64,000 nt of DNA from Dipteronia dyeriana (lineage: Eukaryota > Streptophyta > Magnoliopsida > Sapindales > Sapindaceae). Position 1 is the first letter of the stretch. Each line of letters opens with the position of its first letter. The notes under the pieces are model-generated. The model saw only the letters and a list, made by a program, of their open reading frames with translations, made no database searches and had not been told where the DNA came from. Positions 1-10,559 of this stretch are shown one piece after another. The stretch covers positions 96,099,891 to 96,163,890 of the forward strand of contig CM065298.1 of assembly GCA_032871835.1 (NCBI GenBank), written 5' to 3'. A program made the translations under genes and the position numbers.

Positions 1-593
1 AGATTTTCTATCCTTAAAATTACATGTTCTTTTTTCTAGTCAGGACAATATTAGTTAGGATAAATATTAAAATGTAATTTGAATCTTTGTTGAATTTTGC
101 AGTAATAAATAAAACTACTCGGAATTTCTGAAAGAAAAGCATCTAGCTCCGGATTTTCAAAAGAAAGCATATGATAATAAGAACATATGGAAGAAGAGCA
201 TGATAATAAGAACATGCAAATAGAATTCTCTGGACCATCAAATCCTGAATGGGCGGAGAAGCTCGTAGGAGCATGCCAGCCGAGCAGGGTCAAAATGACC
301 TTCGCAAAAAGGCAAACCCGATGCACCAGACTCTGGAAAAATACTCGGGACGCTATCGGGAGAAATTCCAGTGAAATGCGTAGCTGTGTTGAAGCAAAAA
401 AAAATTTAAAAAAAAAGAGAGCTCAATGATTCGGCAAACCCTTGCGCATAAAAACTGGGGAGACGTCCTTGGTATTGCATAAGGACTCGAACGTATGATC
501 ATGGTGAGCCTTGATGTAATGTTCGGGTAGCAACCTGGTATGGAACACAAGTGTAAACTTGCCTGTTTCAAGATGACTCGGTTAATAATAAAG

Positions 594-790
594 AGCCAGT
601 TTAATAAGATACTTGGCAATTGAAGTCATTCGAGTAACAACCGGTTTAATAAGATACTCGGTTAAGTTACCCGAACCTAGAAGAAGCCAGTTTAATAAGA
701 TATTTGGCAATTAATGTCATTCGGGTAACAACCGGTTTAATAAGATACTGGGTTAAGTTACCCGAACATCAGCCAGTTTAATACAGCACT
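594..790 (+). repeat. 91-bp tandem repeat in element A spacer
   Basis: Units start at about 595, 686 and 772 with GCCAGTTTAATA. Each unit carries a second half beginning ACCGGTTTAATAAGATACT, so the repeat is internally duplicated. About 2.3 copies are visible. Tandem arrays between pol and the antisense ORF are common in Tat elements. I see no coding potential here. The remaining sequence in 1-917 holds no recognisable gene. Confidence 0.75.
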
Positions 791-917
791 CGGCAACAAT
801 CAGCAATAAACAGATCAAGACCATTCAATTCGCAATAAAATAAAATTTTATTGCTCCTAAAAGAATGGTTACAGTTCAAAGAATGGTTCTGTACAAGTAA
901 AAAATAATCAGAATTTT

Positions 918-2150
918 CTACAATTCTACAATAGACGGCCAATGCGAGGATTTCGAGCCGTTGCCAATACTCGGATCTGGCACCATCTCGTACTCACGAA
1001 GCAGGCTCTCATTAGACGGCCAAGTGATATCGTCGATAGTATCATCCATCCACTGGCTGTAATCTTCACCCGGGACTGGCCCGACATCTGGGACTACACC
1101 CTCAACCGACTCTTGACTTGCATAAAAGGTCGAGAGAGAATGCTCGGACGGAATCTCTAAATGCATGGGATGGGGCTCTTTGCCTTGACTACGACAGTAG
1201 CCTCTCCATTCCTTCATCTGAATCCAAAGAGATTCCAAGGACCTGTCCACGTGATGTTTGATTGACAGTTCCCAATTAGCACGGGCCTTCTCAGTCGCCC
1301 TATTCTTAACTTTGAATAACTCACCGGCCGAAACTAGCCCACGTTGAAATTCCCGAAGAAGTAGGGCATCGTAAGCAGGGGATATTTTAAAACGATCCAC
1401 CCATTAGACTTCAAGTTCCAACCTGGCCTCTCAGGAAAGGGATTCAACTGTCAGCACTTGGCTCTCCAGATCTTCGATCTTTTGGTCATACGCAGACTTC
1501 GCCTGCTCCGCCTCCTGCTCGGCCTTGAGCATGGATTCTTCAGCAGAAGATAGAAGATTTTGAAGTGATGCAACCTTCTCCTCTGCCAGAGATGCCTTAT
1601 CCTCGGCTTCAACCTGCTTCGCCAGATAATGGTCGGTAAATATTTATACAGAACCGACCTTCTGCTGGTAAGCTTTCTCGGCTCGAGCACGACCCTCCTC
1701 ACTAGCCTTCAGCTGAGCCTCTAGACGCCTTATTCGATCGGCTTGATGTTACTGCGTCTGAATAAGCTTAGCGAATTCAGCCACCATCTGCAAAGGAATA
1801 TACTTAGAAATCTGGCAGAAGCAAAACAATAAAGGAGTCGGATTCAACTTATATAAGATGCACCGTTAAAAACATTTTGGAGACGTTCGGTCAGGGAACC
1901 ATCCCGAAAGCCGCTCCAACGGTCTTCCCTGATAAAAGCCCGACCTGAGGACATCTCACGTAGCATATCCTGGGGAGAAAGGAATAAAGGAACCCCCGAG
2001 GGTTTAGATCCCAGATTTCCAAACTCGGGGGCAGGAGAAACCCTGTTCGGTTCTAAGGATGGAGAAGGAACCCCCGAAGGTTCAGCCCTCATATCTCCAA
2101 CTTCGGGGGGTAGAAGAAGCCTTGCTCGGTTCTGAAGTGGCTGCATCTAC
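918..2150 (-). pseudogene. Antisense ORF of element A, C-terminal parts with coiled coil
   Basis: Three pieces can be seen. A 100-codon frame (1844-2146) is Pro/Ser-rich and ends in a block with RAFIREDRWSGF, equivalent to the segment just before the short intron in B2 and B3. Next, 1451-1790 encodes a heptad-like Glu/Ala/Lys/Gln-rich coiled coil (RLEAQLKASEEGRARAEKAY, then EEKVASLQNLLSSAEES), interrupted by stops. Last, 918-1400 is an open 160-codon tail starting MDRFKISPAYDALLL. A TTTGCAG acceptor precedes the coiled coil, but the matching donor appears mutated. The product would be a long coiled-coil protein of unknown function. Confidence 0.6.
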
Positions 2151-2279
2151 TGATGCTCCAGCGACAACACTTGGGGAAATCTCATCTGTAACATCTTCGT
2201 CACTGGAGTTAATAAATGAGACTACCTGAGGAACTTTTAGAGGACGAGACGGCGAACTAACTGCCTTTCGCTTATCACC

Positions 2280-2650
2280 CTAAGAACGGTGGAAGTTAAG
2301 ATCAGCAGCAGGATCTTCCTGCGGATCGTCCCGAAAAGACTCAAAGAATTCGGCACCTGCAGGCACTTGATCCGTCAAGACTTTACCACCGTCGCCTGCT
2401 TCAAACCTTCCAACAGGCTCTTCACACGGGCCTTCACTCTGGCCACTTGGACCAGCAGAATCCTGAGTAAGAGGCTGAGCACCCTGAACAACGCACTCGG
2501 GAATTCGTTCTTCAGCAGTGTCGATTTCCTCATCAAGCTCGGGTGGAGCAATACCCTCATCGCCCTGACGGGAAGCTTCCTTTCTACTCGCTTGCAGAAT
2601 CCCCTTCACCTGGCGAGCCTGAAGATCGCTAACAACGTCCGTATCGAACA
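2280..2650 (-). pseudogene. Antisense ORF of element A, exon 2
   Basis: A T-rich tract ending in TTTTTTTTAG precedes position 2650 and forms an acceptor for the donor at 2723. Removing these 73 bases joins the frames in phase (…HRR then LFDTDVV…). The exon encodes an acidic, low-complexity segment rich in E, D, Q, G and P, with no catalytic motif. It ends in TAG at 2280-2282, after which the same frame stays open to about 2077 (KRKAVSSPSRPLKVP…). The stop may therefore be a decay mutation, or an unrecognised intron may skip it. The intron is inferred from sequence only. Confidence 0.6.
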
Positions 2651-2723
2651 CTAAAAAAAAATCATGTTAGAAAAGAAAATGAAAAGCAGAAAAATACAAT
2701 AGAAAAGGCGCCGGGTTACTTAC

Positions 2724-3864
2724 ATCGCCTGTGATAGCCCGCAATCTGTCTGAAGAAGCCGAGCTTTATCAAATCCTCATTTTTAAAAAGGTAGCTATTG
2801 CTCCTCTTCTCTAGAGTATGAACAACTGCCCGAGTCAGCCTCTTCAGCTCAGAATCATTATAATCAATTATTTTTCTGTTCCACACTTTGGGGGAATAGA
2901 AGAAACGGGGAACACTCAACACCGTTTGGGAATCCCCAGATCCAACAGTGACGTTGAGCCCGAGAGCCCCTCCAATAAAAAACCAACTGTTCTTCCAGAA
3001 CTTGTTGGATGTAGGGAATCCCCATACAAAACCCTTTTTTTTTGGGTCATCAGAAACATCGACCTCCTGATTTACCTTTTCTTCTTTGGGGACCCAACCG
3101 TCCGATGGAGTAGATGCAAGAAAATAGGTCCCCGTTTTGCTAACCTGCCTCAGCATAAAGAAATTCCTGATTTCATTCGGGGAAGGCGGAGAAAGGTTCA
3201 TTCGACTAAACATGTGCCACATGCACATCAAGACTTTGTAACTATTCAGGGCCAATTGAGCTGGGGCTATCCCTGCTTCAGCCAAAAACCAGGCAATAAA
3301 TGGTTGAAAGGGAAGTGTGACGCCGCAGCAAATCATGGATCTATAAATTGCGACCATACCCTCATGAGGATTCCATACGGCTCTATCCCCCGCATGAACC
3401 AAAGTGACTGAGTCTGGCAAGTCGAATCGGGAGCGGTATTTTTCTACCTCAACTGGCCCGACCACATTCTGCTCAGTATCAAAGCCACTCAGGCGAGTAT
3501 CAGAAAACGAAAGACGAGATGCCCTGTACATTTCATCAACGTTACCCTCGTTAACAGTCTGTTCTCTGGTCTGAACGCTGCTTGAGCCGTGCTTGTATAC
3601 CATACTTCTGCTCTGATGTTTACCCATCCTTCGAAAAGATACCCTGTGATCAGAAATATCAGAATCAGAACTAGATGGAGAACTCGATACAGAGCTGAAA
3701 GTGACGTCAGGGTGAAGCCCAAAAACATCAACCTCTAAGAATGGAGGTTCATCTATTAAGATATCCCCCAGTAATCGTTTAATGCAAGAAAATAACTGGA
3801 AATCCCCACGTTCTAATGCATCAAAAACGATTTTAAAGAGACGATGGCGGGAAGATGGCCTCAT
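2724..3864 (-). pseudogene. Antisense ORF of element A, exon 1 (gypsy-type putative transposase domain)
   Basis: An open frame of 382 codons on the strand opposite to the element. It has an acidic, Ser-rich N-terminal third, then RSRFDLPDSVTL at about residue 144, followed by a conserved block (RAVWNPHEGMVAIY, GVTLPFQPFIAWFL, LNSYKVLMCMWHMF) and a WFFIGGALG block. This order is typical of the plant family annotated as putative gypsy-type transposase or plant-mobile-like domain, whose function is unproven. The same family recurs in B2 and B3, where the KYRIPDSVTF block corresponds. A good splice donor (GTAAGT) follows at 2723, so the frame probably continues in the next exon. The exon itself is intact, and its start at 3864 is the first Met. 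Confidence 0.72.
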
Positions 3865-4345
3865 TAAAACTAACCTTGAATTGAGATTGATGCAAGATCT
3901 TCAAACGGAGAATCGCGAACTTCTGGATAAAAAAATCCGAGTTTAAAGAAATTTCGGCTGAAAATTGTTGAGAATAAACCAACGATGTCTCTCAGTAAAG
4001 AATTTAAAGAATAGACGGCACAAAAACCTAGGATTTCAAGGCGGGAAAAAACTTATGACGAAACTCGATGACGTAGGCGGCGTTGGGGGAAATGCAAAAA
4101 TCATTTCTCATAAATGATATTGAAAAACGAAGAGACGAGGGACGCGTGTCAAAACAAGAAGTAGCCCTCGATCGTCAGAACTTCAAAACGTTGCCATCAT
4201 TTAAGATCTCGCGTGATGAAGCGAATCAAAACTACAGAGTCACCATTAAGACACGTCATTATGACAAGACGGCTATTCTGACGAGTAAAAATTAAGACAA
4301 TTAAAATACTCTTGCTTGAAATGAAATTTACTCGGCAAAAATATT

Positions 4346-4357
4346 TTAAGGGGGTAT
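4346..4357 (+). promoter_or_regulatory. Polypurine tract of element A
   Basis: The sequence TTAAGGGGGTAT directly precedes TGTCGTATG, which I take as the start of the 3' LTR. A purine run next to a TG-starting LTR is the usual plus-strand primer site. Confidence 0.6.
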
Positions 4358-4998
4358 TGTCGTATGTTAATTTTACCAAGCATACACGTCATTGACAGGA
4401 AGGAGAAAATAGCAAGGTAGACGCCCAAATGAGCACTCAGAAAATATCCTATGAGGCATCATTAAAAAGAAGAAAGCCCGAGTAAGCATATATTGATTGA
4501 AACCTACTCGGGATCAGTTAACAACACTCGGGACTGGTTAAACAACGCTTCCACTCAGGCTCAAACGGCGTTACTCGGGACCATCAGGTATTGCTCTTAC
4601 TCGGGAATAAATATGACTCGAGTAAGAACTTGGTGCTTATTTCACACGGATTAAGTCATTAAATACGCGAAGATATCCATAAGGAAGGAATCCCAAATAA
4701 AATGGAACATTAAGTTAGAAGAGTCCCCAATCAGGAAATAACTTGATTAATTTACGAAGACTACATTCTTATAAAGAAACAAGTACAAATTGAACAGCAC
4801 TACTAGAATCCCACTCGATTTCCATAAGAGACTCCGAAACAGGAAAGAAGACAAATCAACCTCAAACAAGTAACCGAATCACAATTAAATACAAAGATCT
4901 TGTATTACTTGTACAAAGCAGATTAGGGTTCTATAAGCATATAAATAGACCCATAATCTGGCTCCAAAAGAGATAGGCAATATAGCATACAGCAATCA
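4358..4998 (+). repeat. 3' LTR of element A, truncated
   Basis: It begins TGTCGTATGTTAATTTTACC after the polypurine tract and contains repeated ACTCGGG-type words. A plausible TATA box (TATAAATA) lies at 4940-4947. The sequence changes abruptly at about 4999 to B-family LTR sequence, so most of R and all of U5 are missing. No partner LTR is in the window. Confidence 0.65.
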
Positions 4999-6015
4999 TA
5001 CCGTAAAGCCACCCCGCAGGAGCAGGGAAGGCCGGTTCGGCTTCAAAACTACCATAAGACAAGCCAGACGCGATCGGGACGAGCCCCTACAAGAGTACTG
5101 GAAGCTGAGCTTTTCCAGGCCATCTATCGGGGAACCTCGACTCTGAGTTCGAGCTCCATAACCGCCCCGTAAATGCCAAGGGAAGTCTCTAAGCTCAAGG
5201 GAACTTCGAAAGAAGTCTGCCAACCTCTCCAGAAGCTCGATGCCCTTGCTGGACATAAAGGAGGAATCACACCTAAATCTACACTACCCCAGCTACCTCC
5301 CAGTAGGGTCTACAAGAGCACCTCAAGGCCCTAAGGGTCAGGGAAAATCCATCTTAAGCTTCTAAGAACAGAGCCAGAGTAGGGATCTACCTCGCTATAC
5401 GGGGCAACAGGCAGCTGGCAGGGTGACCTCCATGAAGATTCATGGCACAAGTGCACACATGATCGTCTCCATGTAATATTTACATGCACGTCAAGAGTTT
5501 GATTCAAATAAGGGATCAAACTTATCTCCGTCAACGATATCATCAAATCTCGTAACAATTCAAATTCAAATAATGAATCCCGCTCGATAAAAAGGGAACG
5601 GATTCATGGGATCACGGTAACATATTTGCGGATTAAAAACCTACTTGGACGATATAAATAGGAGACACATGAAAACAGAGATCAAAGATAAAATATCATA
5701 AGCAACAGATATACACATAGAAGGAGGGCCAAAATTCTGGACTCAGAACACGGTCACCTTCATCTCCACAATTCGACAGGCACCGAGTTGCCACCACCCT
5801 ACACCTCCGAGAGACTGTGAGCAAACTCGATAGCTATTTGTATCTTAACTAAATCAATAATAAAGTTCCCTCTTACTGTTATTACATTCCAGCCACTCGT
5901 CTCTCTCTTAAACAGGTCGGGAACCAACGGTACCTACCCCGGCCACCACTTTCTTGATAGTGGTCTCGAGGGTGTTAACAAAAATTTCTCATCTCGAGCA
6001 AATTTCTCGTCAACA
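4999..6015 (+). repeat. 5' LTR of B1, missing its first bases
   Basis: The region matches the B-family LTRs seen at 38268-39472 and, in reverse orientation, at 41797-43102, 52555-53793 and 53858-55214. The shared block is ACCCCGCAGGAGCAGGGAAG near 5013. A TATA box (TATAAATA) lies at 5653-5660 and AATAAA near 5855. The end is the family's GGTGTTAACA … CGTCAACA at 6015, followed by CTTTC and the PBS. The family's usual start, TGTTAATAG, is missing because element A sequence abuts here. Confidence 0.8.
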
Positions 6016-6020
6016 CTTTC

Positions 6021-6037
6021 TGGCTCCGTCTGTGGGA
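6021..6037 (+). promoter_or_regulatory. Primer-binding site of B1
   Basis: TGGCTCCGTCTGTGGGA follows the LTR end by five bases. It is a decayed version of the TGGCGCCGT-type site that pairs with the 3' end of tRNA-Asp and is common in plant gypsy elements. Confidence 0.7.
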
Positions 6038-6092
6038 AACTCTCACACCACCATCTTTTTACATTCAAAAATTTCGTTATTTCAAAGTCATC

Positions 6093-6660
6093 ATGAAGCT
6101 CCGCTTCTCACAAGGGCAACAAGGCACCTCGGGACAGTCTTCTGCTACATCGACACGAAAGGCCCCGAGGAAAGGGAGAAAATAAGGGCTCCATAGCCAG
6201 ATTCCCACCCAGCCTGCTATTGTACGGGCTCTAGATCCCTCTCTGGGAAGCCAGGTCAAGCTTGACCAACAAGCGACGGCCTTTGTTGAGAACGTCCGCC
6301 TTCGACTACTCGTTGAGGGTATTGCTATCCAACAAACGAGTCTCTGTAATCAAGGGGAGTCAAGCAGGCCTAGGGCTAGGCAACCTGCCTTTGATCGCCT
6401 AGGACCTGCCCCTCGGGAATCAACTCGTAACAGAATGGGGCTCCCAACCTCGATCTGGGATAGGCTAGGGTCTATGCCCCATGTTCCCGAAGTGCTGCCA
6501 TGCTACCAACCAAGACAAGTTAGATCCGCGGCAGATGTCCTTCTCCGGGGACGGAAAGAGGTCCTCCGCCCAACGACTACAAGGAGGAAAGCCCGGGGTA
6601 GAGAAGAAGAAAGTCAGCAAAGCCCCAAAGCGAGCCCCCTCTAAAGAAGGAACCGGGTAA
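6093..6660 (+). pseudogene. gag N-terminal remnant of B1
   Basis: The start ATG at 6093 (MKLRFSQGQQGTSG) matches the starts in B2 (26214) and B3 (52537). The frame stops after 30 codons at 6183. Recognisable gag sequence continues in other frames to about 6660, including RARQPAFDRLG, TSIWDRLGSM and YQPRQVRSA, which are shared with B2. The capsid domain, the zinc knuckle and the protease are absent, because RT sequence starts about 80 bases later. Confidence 0.7.
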
Positions 6661-6739
6661 AGGTCGCCAGTTCATCAGATGGATCTGATGGTGAGGAATC
6701 TGAGATCGACTCAAGGAAATCCGGAAGCAAACGACTACA

Positions 6740-7384
6740 ATGTCTGGAATCCATATGACATTAGCTGCATATCGACTAGCGGTGGATCCGACCTTCAAGC
6801 CTGTCAAACAGAAAAGGCGTTACTTCAACACTGAAAGAAATGTGGCGGTTCAAGAAGAGGTGGATAAACTCACCGGGGCAGGTTTCATTCGAGAAGCCTG
6901 CTACCCCGAATGGATCGCCAACGTGGTCATGGTCACGAAGGCGAATGGGAAGTGGCTCATATGCATGGACTACACCGACCTCAACCGGGCATGCCCGAAT
7001 GACAGTTTCCCTCTGCCAAAAATTTATCAATTGGTCGATTCCACATCCGGGAACAAGCTCCTGAGCTTCATGGACGCATTTTCTGGCTACAATCAGATTA
7101 TGATGCATCCCCCGGACCAAGAAAAGACCAGCTTCATCATCGCGCAAGGCCTGTACTTCTACAAGGTCAAGCCCTTCGGGCTCAAAAACGCTGGAGCTAC
7201 CTACCAGCGGTTAGTTAACCGTTTGTTCAAGTCCGAAATTGGAAGGTCGACGGAGGTGTATATCGTCGATATGATCACTAAATCTTCGACCTCGGAAGGC
7301 CACTTGGATGACCTTCGTAGGACCTTCATGATCCTAATGGAAAACCATATGAGGTTGAACCCTTCCAAATGCGCTTTGGTGTAA
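6740..7384 (+). pseudogene. Reverse transcriptase remnant of B1
   Basis: This open frame of 214 codons covers the palm and fingers of a Ty3/gypsy RT, which copies element RNA into DNA. Visible blocks are PTFKPVKQKRR, AGFIREACYPEWIANVVMVT, GKWLICMDYTDLNRACP, SFMDAFSGYNQIMMHP, PFGLKNAGATYQRLVN and RLNPSKC. The catalytic YxDD motif reads YIVDM, so the first of the two adjacent Asp residues is Val. B2 keeps YIDDM at the same place. The frame has no natural start, since the upstream gag and protease have been deleted. Confidence 0.85.
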
Positions 7385-7990
7385 CTGTGGGAGAGTTTCT
7401 TTGCTTTAATAAACATGTTCAAGCATTGACCAGACAGGTAGCAGCGCTCAACAGGTTCATCTCCCGGTCTACCGATAAGTGCCTACCATTCTTCAAAGCT
7501 ATTAAGCAGGGAAGAACCATGAAATGGGATCAGGAGAGCGAACAGGCTTTCCAAGCTTTGAAAAGATACCTAACAAGCCCTCCACTGCTGGTCAAGCAAA
7601 ATCCTGAAAAAGAGCTCCAAATATACTTGGCCGTTTCAGAAACCGCTGTGAGCAGGGACTTGGTCAAGGAATGTGGGGATAAGATCCAGTGACCTATTTA
7701 CTATGTGAGTCACGCTCTAACCAAGCCCGAAAAGAACTATACTCTACTAGAGAAGCTTGCTTATGCCTTGGTGACCTCGGTAAGGAAGCTCCGTCCTTAC
7801 TTCCATGCTCATTCAGTAGCAGTGGTGACGGACCAACCCCTCCGTCAGTTCTTGCAAAGGCCGGATGTTTCTGGAAGGTTGGTTCTATGGGCCCTAAAGC
7901 TTACCCAGTTTGATTTAAAATATAAGCCTAGAACCGCGATAAAAGCTCAAGCACTAGCGGACTTTGTAGCCGAGCTTTCAGTACTTTCAG
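7385..7990 (+). pseudogene. RT connection and gypsy RNase H remnant of B1
   Basis: Continuing from RT, the sequence encodes KHVQALTRQVAALNRFISR, MKWDQESEQAFQALK and then, after an in-frame TGA near 7690, YVSHALTKPEKNYTLLEKLA, VTDQPLRQFLQRPD and RLVLWALKLTQFDLKY. These are the usual blocks of the gypsy RNase H, which removes RNA from the RNA-DNA hybrid. About 26 codons present in B3 between GGKFMGF and KHVQ are missing. The remnant therefore carries a deletion and a premature stop. Confidence 0.8.
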
Positions 7991-8055
7991 ATCAGGAAAC
8001 CCTCACGGTAACAAATGTCACCATTGAGAGGACTCCAGAATCTGGAAACCGATCG

Positions 8056-8450
8056 GAGGGCTGCGAGTCATGGACTCTCTACACTGACGGAGCTTTCGAG
8101 CAGTCCGGGGGAGGAGCGGGCATAGTCCTCATCGACCCAGAAGGAACTGAGTGCTGACATTGTTTCAGGTTTGAATTTAAAGCCACGAACAATGAAGCGG
8201 AATACGAAGCCCTGCTGGCTGGGATAAAAGCTGTCATAGAGCTCGGGGCTGATTACCTGAATATCAAGAGCGACTCTTTACTCGTGGTCAACCAAGTTTC
8301 TGGGGATTATCAGGCCAAAGGGGATAACATGATTGCTTACCTGAAACTGGTGCAACAACTCAAGACCGAATTTAGGGGATTCAGAATCAAGCAGATACCT
8401 CGACAACTAAATCATCGAGCTGACGTCCTAACCAAGATAGCTGTCTATGG
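8056..8450 (+). pseudogene. Archaeal-type RNase H remnant of B1
   Basis: After the linker comes a second RNase H with SWTLYTDGAFEQSGGGAGIV, then [40 protein letters not shown] and [14 protein letters not shown]. The Asp of YTDGA, the Glu of AEYEAL, the Asp of KSDSL and the late Asp of RADVL fit the acidic catalytic set. A second RNase H of this kind is a known hallmark of plant Tat-lineage elements. An in-frame TGA interrupts the domain at about 8155. Confidence 0.8.
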
Positions 8451-8514
8451 TGGCCAGACCCTACCTCACGGAGTCCCTCTTCAAGTAATCCCCCTACCTA
8501 GCATTATGACTGGT

Positions 8515-9083
8515 AAGAAAGCTTATACCCTGGACCGACAGCCATGCTGGATGGATCCAATAGCAGAATATCTACAGAACGGGAAACTCCCCGGGGAGCC
8601 CGACCAAGCTAGGAGGGTTAAAAGGCTCTCGGTCCGGTATTGTATGGTGGATGGGCATTTATACAAAAGGGAAAAATCTCTTCCCCTGCTTCGATGTCTA
8701 CACCCTGAAGATGCCAAGTGGGCTTTGAGAGAGGTTCATTCCGGGGAATGCGGGAACCATATTGGTGGAAAGGCCTTGGCATATCAGGTTCTCCGTATGG
8801 GGTATTACTGGCCGACTATCCATCAAGATGCTAAGAACTTGGTGCAAACCTGTGAGGCATGCCAGAAGGCCGCAAACTTGAGTCACCTCCCTCTGGAGCG
8901 TTTGTCATCCCTTAGCTCGCCATACCCCTTTGCTATGTGGGGAGTCATTTGATTGGACCGCTTCCTACAGCTCCGGGACAGGCCAAACACGCTATCGTAG
9001 CGATTGATTACTTTACAAGATGGGTTGAAGTCGGACCACTGTCCCAGATATCGGAAGAGAACACAACAAGGTTCATCAAGACC
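8515..9083 (+). pseudogene. Integrase N-terminal part of B1
   Basis: The frame continues with [20 protein letters not shown] and then the HHCC zinc-binding domain ([13 protein letters not shown] … CEACQK). The beginning of the catalytic core follows but loses its frame at 8950 and ends at 9083. Two of the three catalytic acidic residues and the C-terminal part are therefore missing. The homologous region in B2 and B3 runs about 1 kb further. Confidence 0.8.
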
Positions 9084-9239
9084 AATATATAATTAAATTA
9101 AATCAATTATATATTTTAGATTATTTATTGGATTGGATATCGAAATATGGTGAATCGAACGATTTGAATGAGCGAATTTTTAATCTCAAATTCTAAATTT
9201 CTAATTTTAAATTGGAAAATATTAGGATTGAAAATGGAG

Positions 9240-9375
9240 GAAATAAGGGACGGGGTGGGGGGAGGGAAGTCTCTCCCTAAACACCCCCGTCCCCACTTCC
9301 CCCAAATGGGGTTTTGGGGGGGGGGGGGGGGTGTTGGGGGTTATGAATAGGGGTGGGGTAGGGGGACCCTTCCTC
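9240..9375. repeat. G-rich patch with long G run
   Basis: The plus strand shows several GGGG runs, an uninterrupted run of about 17 G near 9314, and C-rich counterparts (CACCCCCGTCCCC) that could pair with them. The patch lies between the broken end of B1 and the DUF1985-like remnant. It may be part of a GC-rich hAT-like MITE, or a G-quadruplex-prone simple repeat. The rest of 9084-9400 is AT-rich with no gene. Confidence 0.6.
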
Positions 9376-9399
9376 GCCCCAATAGGCCCCTACGCTCAT

Positions 9400-9768
9400 C
9401 GCTACTCATATCTGGTACTACTCTGAACCGCAATCCGATGATTAGACAGAATTCTACCTTCGAGAACCTCTCATCATAATCCCTAACATAAAACGCATTT
9501 CATCTGACGGCCCATTATGATACACCTCCCGTAGAAGTAGCTGGTGGATAACACCACCCAAAAACTTCACCATCTAGTGCATGGTCAAGAAATGCCCAAA
9601 ACAGGACGCCATGAACCGACGACGGCCTTCAACAACCAATTTTGCAGGGACCCGGTTAAGTGCGTCATCTATATGACCAAGGGCATCAAAATGGTCATGG
9701 CGAGTGAGTTTGCCCTCGTACCACTCTTCCTCCGGAGTTTTAAACGACTCCCTCAACCGATTCGTCAT
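9400..9768 (-). pseudogene. DUF1985-like transposon gene remnant
   Basis: The frame from 9768 reads MTNRLRESFKTPEEEWYEGK and continues to a TAG at about 9574. After the stop, recognisable sequence goes on with GGVIHQLLLREVYHNGPSDE and MRFMLG, then shifts frame into FSKVEFCLIIGLRFRVVPD. This resembles the DUF1985 domain of plant Ulp1-protease-carrying Mutator-like elements. That assignment rests on pattern memory, not on a search. A good acceptor (TTAAATTTCAG) sits immediately before the ATG, so this looks like a second exon. No downstream part is visible beyond 9400. Confidence 0.5.
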
Positions 9769-10398
9769 CTGAAATTTAACAACATAATTAAGTATACTGT
9801 GAAATCCTCATAAAAAACAAGCTCGAAGCTTATGAAAATAAACCTCGGGTCATTGATTAAAAAGCTAGTTGGTTTTAAATAAATCATTGTCCCATTTATA
9901 AAATGCTCGGACCTTTTATATAAAAGCTCGGAGCATTTATATAAAAGTTCGGTGCTTTTAAAAAAAAGCTCAGAGTTTTTATACAAAACCTCGAGCAGTC
10001 AAATAAAAGTTCGTAGCTTTTATAAAAACTCGAAACTTTTATATAAAAGCTCGATTGTATGTCAAAATCTCAAAATAAAAAAGCTCGAATGAAAAATAAA
10101 ACTCGAATTTTATTTCAATCCTCTCGAACATAAAAAATTAAATCTCGAATATGAACTAAAAAAGCTCGAATGAACTGAAACTAATTTAAAAAAAAAGCTC
10201 GGAAACAACGAAAAAAATGCTCGGGTTCATGAACAAAAAGCTCGGACACCCAGAATATCATCTTCCTCAACAACTGTTCAACAAATCCAAAACCCTAACC
10301 TCATCCATAATCATTCTCAGATCCACAAATAAAACATAATCTAACATTTCATTCAATTAATCAACAGCCAAAACGATAGAAAATCCAGGTCAACTTAC
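9769..10398 (-). other. Candidate 5' intron of the DUF1985-like remnant, with AGCTCG repeats
   Basis: On the minus strand a strong donor (CAATCAAG/GTAAGT) lies at 10398 and an acceptor ends at 9769, giving a 630-base intron before the ATG exon. Within it, 9880-10260 carries at least a dozen loosely spaced words of the type TTTATATAAAAGCTCGGAG. A pyrimidine-rich leader follows up to about 10560 on the minus-strand upstream side. Splicing is inferred only from the sites. Confidence 0.4.
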
Positions 10399-10559
10399 CT
10401 TGATTGATTGAAATATTCTGTTCAACTCTCCAAATGACACTGGTTTCCAAGTTCCGGTTCTGTCGCCCGTCGAAAACGAAGCCGTCGATTCAACTCCAAT
10501 CAGTTTCAAGCAATTTCACTTTTTCTTTCTCTACGTTTTCTCTCTCAGGTTCATAACGA

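Larger units (their letters stand above)
1..4998 (+). mobile_element. Tat-type Ty3/gypsy retrotransposon A, 3' part
   Basis: Only the 3' part of this element lies in the window. Reading along the plus strand it holds a spacer with tandem repeats, an ORF family on the opposite strand (918-3864), a polypurine tract and the beginning of a 3' LTR (4358 onward). An antisense ORF between pol and the 3' LTR is known from plant Tat-lineage elements, and the antisense protein here resembles those of B2 and B3 later in the window. The gag-pol part would lie left of position 1. The LTR breaks off at about 4998, where sequence matching the B-family LTR starts, so the right end is lost. The junction coordinate is uncertain by a few bases. 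Confidence 0.8.
4999..9083 (+). mobile_element. Tat-type retrotransposon B1, truncated and internally deleted
   Basis: The order is 5'-truncated LTR, PBS, start of gag, then directly RT, RNase H, archaeal-type RNase H and the zinc finger of integrase. The element stops at about 9083 inside the integrase. Compared with B2 and B3, most of gag and the whole protease are missing (join near 6660-6745), and about 26 codons are missing between RT and RNase H near 7408. No 3' LTR, antisense ORF or 99-bp array is left. Many stops and an altered RT active site show it is dead. Confidence 0.85.

Noticed and set aside
2289..3411. Plus-strand frames of 121 and 197 codons within element A
   Set aside because: They are shadows of the antisense ORF exons on the minus strand, without known motifs.
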